NCBI GenBank assembly: GCA_965225625.1
Contig: CBDDBH010000019.1
Location: forward strand, 62,001-126,000
From: CBDDBH01 sp965225625
Lineage (GTDB): Bacteria > Pseudomonadota > Gammaproteobacteria > JADZEE01
Reading direction: 5' to 3'
DNA: 64,000 nt
The position numbers and the translations under genes are program-made. Position 1 is the stretch's first letter; each line of letters starts with the position of its first letter. Positions 28,440-36,706 of this stretch are shown here, one piece after another. The notes below the pieces were generated by a model that was given only the letters and a program-made list of their open reading frames with translations, did no database searches and was not told the DNA's origin.

Positions 28440-29006
28440 CTAAATCGGTCTGCGCTGTTGCAGTAATTGTTGGCGAATTTGCTCGGCATTGATGTGCACA
28501 CCGGGTAGCCAGGGGTTCACCTGCAGTGCGGCCTCGAAAGCTTGTAATGCCAGCTCTAACTCAGCCATTGCCGAATAACAAAGACCCCGGCCGGATAAAG
28601 CCCCAAAGTGGCGCGGCTCGAGCTTTAGCGTCACTTCGATATCGGCCAGTGATTCTGCATGGTCGCCCATTAAGTATCGGGTTGTTGCGCGCACATTCCA
28701 GCCCTCGGCATAACTGGGTAAGGCGGTTACGACTTCGTCCAGGCGGGCAATCGCAGCCGTGTGCTGAGCGCTGTTTACCGCTGAGTGACTTTCCTGCATT
28801 AGACGGTCAATACGAGGATCGCCCGATGCAATCCAGATCCGCCAAATCTGAGATTCGAGTTGTCTTGCTTCGCTATGGTCGGAGGCGAGTTTCAGTTGTT
28901 CAAACAAGAGGTCGAGCCGCGGGTCAGTTTGATCTGCATCCAAAGGTGACATGATAAGCAGGCCAACGATAGCTATGAGTAAAAGTTTATCCGTTGCCGG
29001 ACTCAT
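28440..29006 (-). CDS. Exported TPR protein
   Basis: A 188-residue protein with an N-terminal hydrophobic signal segment (residues 7-22). Three tetratricopeptide-like units follow: AIARLDEVVTALPSYAEGW, ESLADIEVTLKLEPRHFGAL and ALQAFEAALQVNPWLPGV, each with the Pro/Asn turn pattern. Such proteins act as protein-protein adaptors in the periplasm. It lies 31 bases downstream of hemL on the same strand. Confidence 0.8.
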   Translation of the reverse strand: MSPATDKLLLIAIVGLLIMSPLDADQTDPRLDLLFEQLKLASDHSEARQLESQIWRIWIASGDPRIDRLMQESHSAVNSAQHTAAIARLDEVVTALPSYAEGWNVRATTRYLMGDHAESLADIEVTLKLEPRHFGALSGRGLCYSAMAELELALQAFEAALQVNPWLPGVHINAEQIRQQLLQQRRPI

Positions 29007-29036
29007 GGGAATTCGCGATGAGTAACATGAATGGCT

Positions 29037-30317
29037 TCAAAGGGTTTTTAATGCCTGGCGTGCAGCGGTTAGCGTTTTATCGATAACTTCCTCGTTGTGT
29101 GCTGCGGATACAAACCCCACTTCGAATGCCGAGGGCGCAAGGTATACACCCAGTTCCAGCATATTGTGATAGAAACGCTGAAATAGCGCCTGGTCGCAGC
29201 GCATGACATCCGCGAAACTGGTGATTTCGGGTTGATCTGTGAAAAAAAGGCCGAACATCCCCGTTACGCAATTGCTTGTCAATGCAACTCCCATGTAGCT
29301 CGCTTCCTCCCGAATTCCCTCAACTAAACGCGACGTCGCGGCCATCAGTTGCTCGTGAAAATCTGCTGCGGCTACCAATTCCAAGGTTGCCAGACCCGCC
29401 GTCATCGCGATGGGATTGCCAGATAGCGTTCCGGCCTGATAAATGGGGCCCGTTGGTGCGAGTTGTTCAAGGTGTGCCGCGGGCCCTGCGATCGCGCCAA
29501 CGGGCATGCCGCCTCCGACGACCTTACCGAGTATTGTGAGATCGGGCTCAATGTGAAATAGCGCCTGAGCACCTCCGAGCGCGACTCGGAAGCCGGTCAT
29601 GACCTCGTCGAATATCAATAGTGCGCCGGCCTCCTGTGTGGTACGTCTCAATCCCTCTAGAAACCCGGGCTTGGGTGGCACACAGTTCATATTTCCCGCG
29701 ATCGGCTCAACGATGATAGCGGCGATTTCTTCGCCCATTTCGACAAACGTTTGCTCAACTTGTTCGAGGTCGTTGTAGTCTAGCGTAATGGTCAATGCAG
29801 CCAACGCGGCTGGAACGCCCGGCGAGGTGGGGATCCCCAAGGTGAGAGCGCCGGAGCCCGCTTTTACTAGCAGCGAATCTGCATGACCGTGATAGCAGCC
29901 TTCGAATTTGATTATCTTGTCGCGACCTGTGATACCTCGCGCCAATCGGATCGCGGTCATTGCGGCTTCGGTACCGGAGTTGACCATGCGCACTCGTTCG
30001 GCAGTGGGAACTAGTTCGCAAATTTTTGCTGCCAGAGTGTTTTCTATCTCTGTCGGGGTGCCGAATCCGAGTCCATCGTTGGCGGCTTGCTGCACCCGTG
30101 AGATCACGTCAGGGTGTGCGTGACCGAGGATCATCGGACCCCATGAGCCTACGTAGTCGATATGCTCGCGGCCATCGACGTCGTAGATATACGGTCCACT
30201 GCCGCGGGCGAAGAAAATTGGGTCGCCGCCGACGCCCTTAAACGCGCGAACTGGCGAATTCACTCCGCCCGGGATTAGCCCCAGGGCGTTACTAAAGAGT
30301 TCCTTAGAGCGTCCCAT
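29037..30317 (-). CDS. hemL: Glutamate-1-semialdehyde 2,1-aminomutase
   Basis: This 426-residue PLP enzyme makes 5-aminolevulinate for heme in the C5 pathway. Start 30317 gives MGRSKELFSNALGLIPGGVNSPVRAF, the usual HemL opening; a longer upstream reading is not needed. The Schiff-base lysine is in GKVVGGGMPVGA, and FDEVMTGFR holds the cofactor aspartate. It overlaps the end of thiE by 14 bases, which suggests translational coupling. Confidence 0.97.
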   Translation of the reverse strand: MGRSKELFSNALGLIPGGVNSPVRAFKGVGGDPIFFARGSGPYIYDVDGREHIDYVGSWGPMILGHAHPDVISRVQQAANDGLGFGTPTEIENTLAAKICELVPTAERVRMVNSGTEAAMTAIRLARGITGRDKIIKFEGCYHGHADSLLVKAGSGALTLGIPTSPGVPAALAALTITLDYNDLEQVEQTFVEMGEEIAAIIVEPIAGNMNCVPPKPGFLEGLRRTTQEAGALLIFDEVMTGFRVALGGAQALFHIEPDLTILGKVVGGGMPVGAIAGPAAHLEQLAPTGPIYQAGTLSGNPIAMTAGLATLELVAAADFHEQLMAATSRLVEGIREEASYMGVALTSNCVTGMFGLFFTDQPEITSFADVMRCDQALFQRFYHNMLELGVYLAPSAFEVGFVSAAHNEEVIDKTLTAARQALKTL

Positions 30318-30942
30318 CTTTATCCTTCCTGAATAGAATTTTGTAGCGTGAGGCAGCGTCGCCGGGGTTATCACTCGCGTAAAGCGCTGAGATAACCGCG
30401 AGCAGGTTTGCGCCTGCCTCGACTAAGGTGCCACCATTGTCCGGCGTGATCCCCCCAATCGCAACAATGGGGATCGTCAAAATCTTTCGTGCCGCACGCA
30501 GTAGTGCCAGATTCGCCGACACCGCACCGGGCTTGGTCTGCGATGCAAAAAAGCTACCGAAAGCAACGTAGTCCGCACCGCCTTTTTGGGCTTGCTGCGC
30601 ACGGTTTAAGTTGTCGTAGCATGAAACACCGATGAGCTTCCGCGCCCCTAACATCCGGCGTGCGGTAGTGATGTCTGGATCGTCGACGCCGAGATGCACC
30701 CCGTCAGCCTCGACCTCTGCCGCCAGGCGAGGGTCATCGTTGACGATGAAGCACGCATCAACCTCGCGGCACAGTGCGCACAATTTTCGAGCTGTATCTG
30801 CGTCACCATCGTTCTTCGCACGATACTGTAGAACAACGGCACCGCTTTGCAAAATTGCCGAAGTCTTGTCGAACAACGTATCGCCCGCGAGGCCGTCGGG
30901 GGTGATGGCGTAAAGACCATCCGATAAACGCGCCGTCTGCAT
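30304..30942 (-). CDS. thiE: Thiamine-phosphate synthase
   Basis: A 212-residue TIM-barrel enzyme that joins the pyrimidine and thiazole halves of thiamine. Visible motifs are VLQYRAKN (substrate-binding arginine), INDDPRLA-like VNDDPRLA, DGVHLGVDD, and VAIGGITPDN near the C-terminus. It is followed by overlapping hemL and preceded by thiD (9 bases), so three cofactor genes share one transcript. Confidence 0.96.
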   Translation of the reverse strand: MQTARLSDGLYAITPDGLAGDTLFDKTSAILQSGAVVLQYRAKNDGDADTARKLCALCREVDACFIVNDDPRLAAEVEADGVHLGVDDPDITTARRMLGARKLIGVSCYDNLNRAQQAQKGGADYVAFGSFFASQTKPGAVSANLALLRAARKILTIPIVAIGGITPDNGGTLVEAGANLLAVISALYASDNPGDAASRYKILFRKDKDGTL

Positions 30943-30951
30943 TGCGAGCGT

Positions 30952-31737
30952 CTATTGTGCAGAGCGCTTTGGAAGCGCCTGACCTCGGCCGAGACGCATG
31001 GCGTGTTTCAATACCGTCCAAGTGTATCGTTGTGCCTGTTCGCTGGCGCTGAGTATGTCCTGGCCGTGTGCCAGTCCGGCGCAAATCGCAGATGCTAATG
31101 TACATCCTGATCCGTGATACTGGCCGGACAAGCGTTGCCAGTGGATTTCCTGGATGCAATCGCCGCGAAAAAAAAGCCGGTTGGTGACCTTAGTGGTGGC
31201 GGCGTGGGATCCGGTAATCAGGACATGAGCCCACTGCAACTCATGCATGCGCGTCGCAATCTGCGCTAACTCGGTCGTTCCCGCCACCAGTTGCCGGGCC
31301 TCGTTGATGTTTGGAGTGGTGATCGTTGCCAACGGCAGCAATTGCTCTCGCAGCGCCTCGATTGTGGACAGGTCGGCGAGTTGTGTGCCGACTCCGGCGG
31401 CCAACACGGGATCGAGCACAATGGGAATGCCCTTTAGCTGCTCGAGCGCCCGTCTAGTCACCGCAACGTGATCCACTGAGGGAAGCAACCCCACTTTGCA
31501 CGCGGCGATACTGAAATCGGTCATGACCGCCTCCAGTTGTTGTTCGAGCAGCGCCGGATCTGTGGCTACACACCGTGAAAAGCTGGCAGTATTCTGCACC
31601 GTAAGTGCGGTAACTGCGGTGGTCGGATAACAGCCGAAGCTGACAAGCGTTTCAATGTCTGCTTGAATACCGGCGCCCCCAGAGGGGTCATGGCCGGCAA
31701 TTACGAGTACGCAGGGCATCTCGTGGGTTCGGATCAT
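30952..31737 (-). CDS. thiD: Hydroxymethylpyrimidine (phosphate) kinase
   Basis: A 261-residue ribokinase-fold enzyme that phosphorylates HMP and HMP-P for thiamine. The start motif VIAGHDPSGGAGIQADIET and the C-terminal anion hole GSGCTLASAI are diagnostic. VLDPVLAAG replaces the more usual VLDPVMVA, a mild difference. No TPP riboswitch was seen upstream; the divergent rubredoxin starts only 48 bases away. Confidence 0.95.
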   Translation of the reverse strand: MIRTHEMPCVLVIAGHDPSGGAGIQADIETLVSFGCYPTTAVTALTVQNTASFSRCVATDPALLEQQLEAVMTDFSIAACKVGLLPSVDHVAVTRRALEQLKGIPIVLDPVLAAGVGTQLADLSTIEALREQLLPLATITTPNINEARQLVAGTTELAQIATRMHELQWAHVLITGSHAATTKVTNRLFFRGDCIQEIHWQRLSGQYHGSGCTLASAICAGLAHGQDILSASEQAQRYTWTVLKHAMRLGRGQALPKRSAQ

Positions 31738-31785
31738 CGGGGTATTCTAACGAGCCGCAAGGCGCTGGAAAAATATCGGTCGCAA

Positions 31786-31962
31786 ATGAAAACCTATATG
31801 TGTGTTATCTGCGGGTTCGTCTACGCCGAAGCTGCGGGTTGGCCAGATGACGGCATTGAGGCCGGGACCCGCTGGCAGGACGTATCCGAAACATGGACGT
31901 GTCCTGATTGCGGCGCCCAAAAGAGTGATTTCGATATGATAGAAATCGACCCCCGCGGTTAA
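31786..31962 (+). CDS. Rubredoxin
   Basis: A 58-residue electron carrier with a single Fe(Cys)4 site formed by Cys6, Cys9, Cys39 and Cys42 (CVICG and CPDCG). The aromatic residues around WPDDGIEAGTRW are typical. The start at 31786 gives the normal length; an upstream extension from 31663 overlaps thiD. It is divergent from thiD. The likely partner is an alkane hydroxylase or an oxidative-stress reductase, neither of which is next to it. Confidence 0.95.
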   Translation: MKTYMCVICGFVYAEAAGWPDDGIEAGTRWQDVSETWTCPDCGAQKSDFDMIEIDPRG

Positions 31963-32015
31963 CCCGAAGTTACGGCACCGCCCCTCTCGAGCCCGACTGC
32001 TTTGGATTGTCAGAT

Positions 32016-32453
32016 CTACCAGTCGGGCTTAATGATCGCGAGAAGCACCACAACGAATAGCACGACAGTGGGGAATTCGTTGATCCAGCGGTAAAACACG
32101 TGGCTGTGTGCATTACGGTCATGCTTGAAATCAAACAGCAACTTGGCGCAGTAGATGTGGAAGCCGATAAGGGAGCTCACCAGTAACATCTTGAGCTGAA
32201 ACCAGCCCGTCGCCATATATGTTTGCACGCCGCTCAGCGTCACCAGCCACACGCCAAAGATGACCGTCAAGAGTCCTCCGGGAGTCATGATCCCGAAGTA
32301 CAGTTTGCGTTCCATGACCTTGAAGCATTCGCGGCTGAGCGCGTCTTCGCTCTGTGCGTGATAAACAAATAAGCGCGGCAGATAAAACAGCCCCGCAAAC
32401 CAGGTCACCATAAATATGATGTGTAGGGATTTAATCCAAAGCACTGCGGTCAA
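32016..32453 (-). CDS. hemJ: Protoporphyrinogen IX oxidase HemJ (UPF0093)
   Basis: A 145-residue membrane protein with four hydrophobic helices. The diagnostic first helix reads LHIIFMVTWFAGLFYLPRLF and holds the conserved heme-binding histidine. Arg and Lys residues in VMERKLYFGIMTPGG are also conserved. It oxidises protoporphyrinogen to protoporphyrin. It overlaps the end of the TlpA-like gene by four bases. hemL lies 1.7 kb away, so heme synthesis genes are loosely grouped here. Confidence 0.92.
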   Translation of the reverse strand: MTAVLWIKSLHIIFMVTWFAGLFYLPRLFVYHAQSEDALSRECFKVMERKLYFGIMTPGGLLTVIFGVWLVTLSGVQTYMATGWFQLKMLLVSSLIGFHIYCAKLLFDFKHDRNAHSHVFYRWINEFPTVVLFVVVLLAIIKPDW

Positions 32454-32965
32454 CCGAGATTGGTTGCTGTGTGAGCAAGCATCTCGGTAATGGCATGGCG
32501 GAGTTTCTCGATGTCTAATTCTCCGACTTTGTGGTGGACGATGTTGCCATCGGGTCCGATCAAGAAACTCGTTGGGGTTAATTGCACATCACCGAACGCG
32601 GCGACGGCTTTGCCCTGGATATCGAGCGCAATCGGGTAGGGGATCTGGACCTGGCGGGCGAGCGTCATCACATGATGGGGAGGGTCGTACGGCATGGCTA
32701 CGGCGACAATTTCAAATCCAGCGCTATTCAGTTCACGGTAGAGCTCGATCAAGTGGGGCATCTCTTTTACGCAACCTGAACAGCTGGTTGCCCAAAACGT
32801 AACCAATACTGGTTGGCCGCGCAGATCAGCAAGGTCAAGCGTGCTGCCATCAATGATGTTAAGAGATACCTCAGGCGCGGCGCGGTAGTTCGGCATAAAC
32901 CAAACCGTAACGACTGCCCCAATCAGGACGATGGCGAGTACGGCAACGTAGTTATCGCGCGTCAT
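32450..32965 (-). CDS. TlpA-like membrane-anchored thiol:disulfide oxidoreductase
   Basis: A 171-residue protein with an N-terminal membrane anchor (residues 6-25) and a periplasmic thioredoxin fold. The active site is Cys62-Ser-Gly-Cys65 in FWATSCSGCVKEMP, and the cis-proline is in LTPTSFLI. The family reduces apocytochromes or copper-site proteins. It lies between the DUF4126 gene (7 bases upstream) and hemJ (4-base overlap), so the three are cotranscribed. Confidence 0.9.
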   Translation of the reverse strand: MTRDNYVAVLAIVLIGAVVTVWFMPNYRAAPEVSLNIIDGSTLDLADLRGQPVLVTFWATSCSGCVKEMPHLIELYRELNSAGFEIVAVAMPYDPPHHVMTLARQVQIPYPIALDIQGKAVAAFGDVQLTPTSFLIGPDGNIVHHKVGELDIEKLRHAITEMLAHTATNLG

Positions 32966-32971
32966 ACGATA

Positions 32972-33605
32972 TCAACCTGATGCGACACTATTTTCGCCGT
33001 TAGCTTGTTGCGGTTTGCCAAATATGCCAGCCAGTTTTCGATAGACCAGTTTTAAACCGCGCAGTAACTTAGGCAGTAACCAAGCTACTATTAGTAGAAA
33101 GATGACTAACGCAACCAGAAACACCCACGGATGCGTCAATGCTGCCCCATAAGCCGGAGATTACAAGTGCATCTTCCGCAAAGGAGGCTGCCCAGTTGCT
33201 GACCGGTTCCGGCGAAGTGTTGATCAGGACCCGGCTACTAGCCTTCGTGGCGTGGCTGGTCGCTGCCATCGAGCCGCCGACCAACAATGCGGCAAACTGT
33301 AAGCCAGGATGAACGTCACCTACCGCGGCGAGTGCCAGAACCGCGCCGGCGGGGATGCGCACGAAGGTATGGAGTACGTCCCAGCCGGTATCGACGCCTG
33401 GGGTTTTGTCGGCGAAAAATTCAACGCAGTACATAAAGCCTGCCGCGGCCAGTACCAACGGATCCATGAGGATCTCAAGATCCGGCGGTAGAACCGCATA
33501 ATCCGTTGCACCAAGGACACCCAGCACCAGCAAGGTGGCGTACAGATTGAGGCCACTGGCCCATGCTACTCCCAGCAAAAGAGCAATAGTTTCAACCTGT
33601 TCCAT
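32972..33605 (-). CDS. DUF4126 membrane protein, with a one-base frameshift
   Basis: The reading frame from 33605 gives ALLLGVAWASGLNLYATLLVLGVLG and runs to EDALVISGLWG, then goes out of frame to a stop at 33069. Removing one C from the CCCC run at 33145-33148 continues as HPWVFLVALVIFLLIVAWLL and a basic C-terminus to the stop at 32972-32974, the normal DUF4126 ending. About 210 residues with five or six membrane helices result. The function is unknown. The error is at a homopolymer and is probably a sequencing artefact. Confidence 0.8.
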
Positions 33606-33770
33606 AACATTCTCTCCTTCCCACTTGATCCGGGTCGAAGCTCTCAGCGTGTGAATCGATCATACGCCCGTTCTCACGGGTAAGGTAACGGGCTGCTGCA
33701 CTGGCTCGCTTCAGTCATTATTTAGATTCTGTCTAAACAATAGAGTTCATCGGCATTGCGGCATATTTGC

Positions 33771-33799
33771 TTGACAGCGAAAGCTGCCGCCAATATGCT
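33771..33799 (+). promoter_or_regulatory. Strong sigma-70 promoter for a small RNA
   Basis: A perfect -35 TTGACA (33771-33776), a 17-base spacer and -10 TATGCT (33794-33799; four of six consensus positions) lie in the 343-base gap between the DUF4126 gene and argC. Transcription would begin near 33806. It is the best -35 in the neighbourhood and points to the terminator at 33862-33886. Confidence 0.7.
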
Positions 33800-33805
33800 G
33801 ACTGT

Positions 33806-33886
33806 CGTAGTGGCCGGTGACCCCGACCTACTGCGATAACAACAATAACAAGAGATTCTTTAAAGCGGCTTCGGCCGCTTTTTCTT
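33806..33886 (+). ncRNA. Candidate small RNA (about 80 nt) with CA-rich motif and terminator
   Basis: The interval from the predicted start to the terminator is about 81 bases with no reading frame of note. It contains AACAACAATAACAAGAG at about 33840-33856, an AANAANAA-type stretch like the Hfq/Crc-binding motifs in CrcZ-type RNAs, directly before the terminator hairpin. The argC start is 63 bases beyond the terminator. An argC leader with attenuation is the main alternative. Confidence 0.55.
33862..33886 (+). terminator. Rho-independent terminator before argC
   Basis: An 8-bp stem, AAAGCGGC (33862-33869) with GCCGCTTT (33874-33881), is closed by a stable TTCG tetraloop and followed by a T-rich tail (TTTCTTTT). 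It faces the plus strand, where the only visible transcript is the one from the promoter at 33771. Confidence 0.85.
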
Positions 33887-33948
33887 TTGGGCGATCGGTT
33901 GATAATGGATGGCTGGGCTACTGGAACCCGTGACACACAGGCAGAGCG

Positions 33949-34974
33949 ATGATTACGGTAGGTGTTGTTGGAGGTACGGGGTACACGGGCATCGAGTTGC
34001 TGCGATTGCTTTCGTCGCACCCCGGGGTGGAACTGCGCGCGGTAACCTCGCGCAGCGAAGCTGGAGTTGTGATTGCCGAGGCGGTACCGAGTTTACGCGG
34101 TAGTCTTGATCTCGCATTCACTGCGCCCGATGTCGCGTTGTTGGGCCAATGTGACTTTGTGTTTTTCGCCACTCCCAACGGCACGGCGATGGAAATGGTG
34201 CCGCAGCTGTTGGCAGCTGGTGCACGGGTTATCGATCTGGCTGCCGATTTCCGTTTGCGCTCGGCGAAGGAATGGGAAACCTGGTATGGCGTTCCACATG
34301 CGTGCCCGGAGCTGTTGGCCGAAGCAGTTTACGGATTACCGGAGATCAACCGTGAGGCAGTTCGCAAAGCGCGTCTGGTAGCGAACCCGGGTTGTTACCC
34401 GACGGCGGTTACGCTGGCTGCACTGCCCTTGGTCGAAACGGGACTGGCCTCGTCCATTATCGCGGATGCGAAATCCGGAATTACAGGAGCCGGTCGAAAG
34501 GCAGTGCTGGGCAACCTGTACAGCGAAACCAGCGACAATTTTAAGGCCTATGGCGTAGATGGTCATCGCCACTTGCCGGAAATAGCGCAAACGCTTAGCG
34601 CTGTGGCTAAAGACGACATCGAGGTGACCTTCGTACCGCATCTGGTTCCAATGCTCCGAGGCATTCACGCGACGGTATACGCAGAACTTGGGCAATTGGA
34701 TGTGGACGCGCAGGCCCTATTTGCGGAACGCTATAGCGCCGAGTCGTTTGTCGATGTCATGTCACCTGGCGCCCACCCTGACACGCGTTCCGTTCGTGGC
34801 AGTAATTTTTGTCGCATTGCCGTGCATCGCCCTGGCGGAGGCGCGCGTGTCGTAGTGTTGTCGGTAATAGATAACCTGGTAAAGGGTGCGGCCGGACAAG
34901 CCATACAAAACATGAACATCATGTCTGGTATTGATGAAACCACTGGCCTGCAGGCGCCAGCTCTTATGCCATGA
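33949..34974 (+). CDS. argC: N-acetyl-gamma-glutamyl-phosphate reductase
   Basis: The 341-residue NADPH-dependent third enzyme of arginine synthesis. The Rossmann motif GVVGGTGYTGIELLRLL is at residues 5-21. The catalytic cysteine is Cys149 in ANPGCYPTAV, and the substrate-binding HRHLPEIAQ follows near 205. It is followed by DUF6776, bactofilin, erpA and anmK on this stretch, an order common in Gammaproteobacteria. Confidence 0.97.
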   Translation: MITVGVVGGTGYTGIELLRLLSSHPGVELRAVTSRSEAGVVIAEAVPSLRGSLDLAFTAPDVALLGQCDFVFFATPNGTAMEMVPQLLAAGARVIDLAADFRLRSAKEWETWYGVPHACPELLAEAVYGLPEINREAVRKARLVANPGCYPTAVTLAALPLVETGLASSIIADAKSGITGAGRKAVLGNLYSETSDNFKAYGVDGHRHLPEIAQTLSAVAKDDIEVTFVPHLVPMLRGIHATVYAELGQLDVDAQALFAERYSAESFVDVMSPGAHPDTRSVRGSNFCRIAVHRPGGGARVVVLSVIDNLVKGAAGQAIQNMNIMSGIDETTGLQAPALMP

Positions 34975-35008
34975 GGCCGGTCGCAGCACATTTCTTTGAT
35001 ACGGTTTT

Positions 35009-35719
35009 ATGCGAGTCGTAATACGCCCACATCATCCGGTTCGCAACGTCATGCTGGTGGGGATCAGCGTAATCTTGTTGCTACTTGCCGGTTGGCTACT
35101 ACTGGACTATGGCCAATGGCGTTACATATATGACCGCATGGTAGCAAACGAGCAGCGCGCCGATCTGTGGGCGTTAGCCCGCGAAACAGCCGCTGAAAAC
35201 GAGAGTCTTCGCGAACGCCTGCGGCTAAGTGAAGCAACCACGGAGATCGATAAAAACGCGCGCCAAGAGGTGCAGAAGGTCGTCGCGGAACTTCAGCAGG
35301 AGGTCTTTGAACACAAACAGGAATTGGAGTTTTACCGTGGCATTCTCGCCACTGCTCGGACCAAGCAGGGCCTCATGGTGCAAGGTTTGCGCCTTGAGCG
35401 CCTGGGTGACTCCGACCAATACCGCTACAAGCTTGTACTGACCCATGTAGTGAAGGATGATAGAAGTACCAAAGGTGTCGTCACAATCTCGTTTGACGGA
35501 AATACAGACGCCGCGCCGCGGAAGCTCGAACTGGCGGAGCTGGCGGATGAACCGAAAGGACCACTTACCTTCGAATTTAAGCATTTTCGAAGGCTTGAAG
35601 GGACATTCGCTTTACCAACGGATTTCGAGCCACGAGAGTTGCTGGTTATCGCCCGTGAAGGGGGCAAACGGGGGGTGAAGGTTGAGCGTTCCTTCAGTTG
35701 GCAACAGCTCGTCAATTAG
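35009..35719 (+). CDS. DUF6776 family membrane coiled-coil protein
   Basis: A 236-residue protein with one membrane helix (NVMLVGISVILLLLAGWLLL, residues 13-32), a long heptad-rich coiled coil (about 45-112) and a C-terminal beta-rich domain (RYKLVLTHVVKDDRSTKGVV onward). The N-terminus is cytoplasmic by the positive-inside rule, so most of it is periplasmic. The family is found next to bactofilin, and the 12-base gap to that gene suggests a joint role in cell-shape or envelope organisation; the mechanism is unknown. Confidence 0.8.
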   Translation: MRVVIRPHHPVRNVMLVGISVILLLLAGWLLLDYGQWRYIYDRMVANEQRADLWALARETAAENESLRERLRLSEATTEIDKNARQEVQKVVAELQQEVFEHKQELEFYRGILATARTKQGLMVQGLRLERLGDSDQYRYKLVLTHVVKDDRSTKGVVTISFDGNTDAAPRKLELAELADEPKGPLTFEFKHFRRLEGTFALPTDFEPRELLVIAREGGKRGVKVERSFSWQQLVN

Positions 35720-35730
35720 CGGGGGACAGC

Positions 35731-36234
35731 ATGTTCAAGAAACGAGGCAAACGAGCGCTAACGAAGATCAATTCTTTGATCGGTGATCGCTCAACGATTG
35801 TAGGCGACATTAAGTTTGGTGGTGGATTGCATATAGATGGCACGGTACGCGGCAACATCTCGGCCGAGGACAATGATAGTTCCGTACTCAACATAAGCGA
35901 CCGCGGCACTGTCGAGGGCGAAGTGAAGGTACCGCATCTGCACCTCTACGGAATCATTAACGGCGATGTACACGCATACCAACATATCGAGTTGGGTCCG
36001 ACTGCGAGGGTCGAAGGAAATGTGTATTACGCGTTAATCGAGATGGCCATGGGGGCGGAAGTGAACGGCCAATTGGTGCACCTGTCGGAGCAAGAGCGAG
36101 CCCCTCTGGTGTTGCAGCACGATGCCAAGCCCGCCGGGGAACCTAAACGATTACCGGGCGCGGAATCCGCAGCCTTGGGAGACGCGGCGGCACAGGACAT
36201 ACCGCCGGCCGCGGCCTCCGGGGATAATACTTGA
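35731..36234 (+). CDS. Bactofilin (polymer-forming cytoskeletal protein)
   Basis: A 167-residue protein with a central right-handed beta-helix of the bactofilin type: STIVGDIKFGGGLHIDGTV, then GTVEGEVKVPHLHLYGIING and ARVEGNVYYALIEMAMGA (about residues 20-120). A basic N-terminus (FKKRGKRALTK) may aid membrane binding, and the tail is disordered and Ala/Pro-rich. Bactofilins assemble into nucleotide-free filaments. A GGGGG ribosome site precedes ATG 35731. Confidence 0.93.
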   Translation: MFKKRGKRALTKINSLIGDRSTIVGDIKFGGGLHIDGTVRGNISAEDNDSSVLNISDRGTVEGEVKVPHLHLYGIINGDVHAYQHIELGPTARVEGNVYYALIEMAMGAEVNGQLVHLSEQERAPLVLQHDAKPAGEPKRLPGAESAALGDAAAQDIPPAAASGDNT

Positions 36235-36260
36235 CAAAATTACTCAAGAAAGAGTACAAC
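36227..36260 (+). promoter_or_regulatory. erpA promoter with IscR-like palindrome
   Basis: A -35 TTGACA (36231-36236) overlaps the bactofilin stop; 18 bases on is a weaker -10, TACAAC (36255-36260). The inverted repeat CTTGA...TCAAG at 36230-36248 lies inside a stretch starting ATACTTGAC, which resembles the type 1 IscR site (ATA-YYGAC-N6-AGTC-RR). Fe-S-responsive control of erpA by IscR would fit known biology, but the match is approximate. Confidence 0.45.
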
Positions 36261-36289
36261 AGCCCACCCGCATAGAATTGGAGTTGGTC

Positions 36290-36646
36290 ATGGAAATCCA
36301 CACGGAACAACCGGGAGCGGGGCCGCTATTATTCAGCGATTCGGCCGCGTCCAAGGTAAGAGAACTCATTAAAGATGAAGGTGGGGCCGCGCTCATGCTG
36401 CGCGTGTTCATCTCCGGCGGTGGGTGTTCTGGGTTCCAGTACGGTTTTAGCTTCGACGAAAACGTTGGCGACGGAGACACCGTCGTCGAGAACAGTGGGG
36501 TAAAATTGCTCGTCGATCCGATGAGTTTCCAGTACTTGATGGGTGCTGAGATCGACTACACGGAAGGTTTAGAAGGCGCTCAGTTTGTGATACGCAATCC
36601 AAACGCATCCACAACCTGTGGCTGCGGGTCGTCATTCTCTGTGTAG
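36290..36646 (+). CDS. erpA: A-type iron-sulfur carrier protein ErpA
   Basis: A 118-residue carrier that delivers Fe-S clusters to apoproteins such as IspG/IspH. The three cluster ligands are present: Cys46 in GGGCSGFQYGF, Cys110 and Cys112 in CGCGSSF. The start at ATG 36290 gives the normal length; a longer upstream reading would overlap bactofilin. It is monocistronic or reads from the IscR-like promoter just upstream. Confidence 0.96.
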   Translation: MEIHTEQPGAGPLLFSDSAASKVRELIKDEGGAALMLRVFISGGGCSGFQYGFSFDENVGDGDTVVENSGVKLLVDPMSFQYLMGAEIDYTEGLEGAQFVIRNPNASTTCGCGSSFSV

Positions 36647-36706
36647 CAGCGCCGTATTAAACGAATGGGCGCGAGGACGGGCCTCCTGTCCTTAGGTGTT
36701 CGCGAT

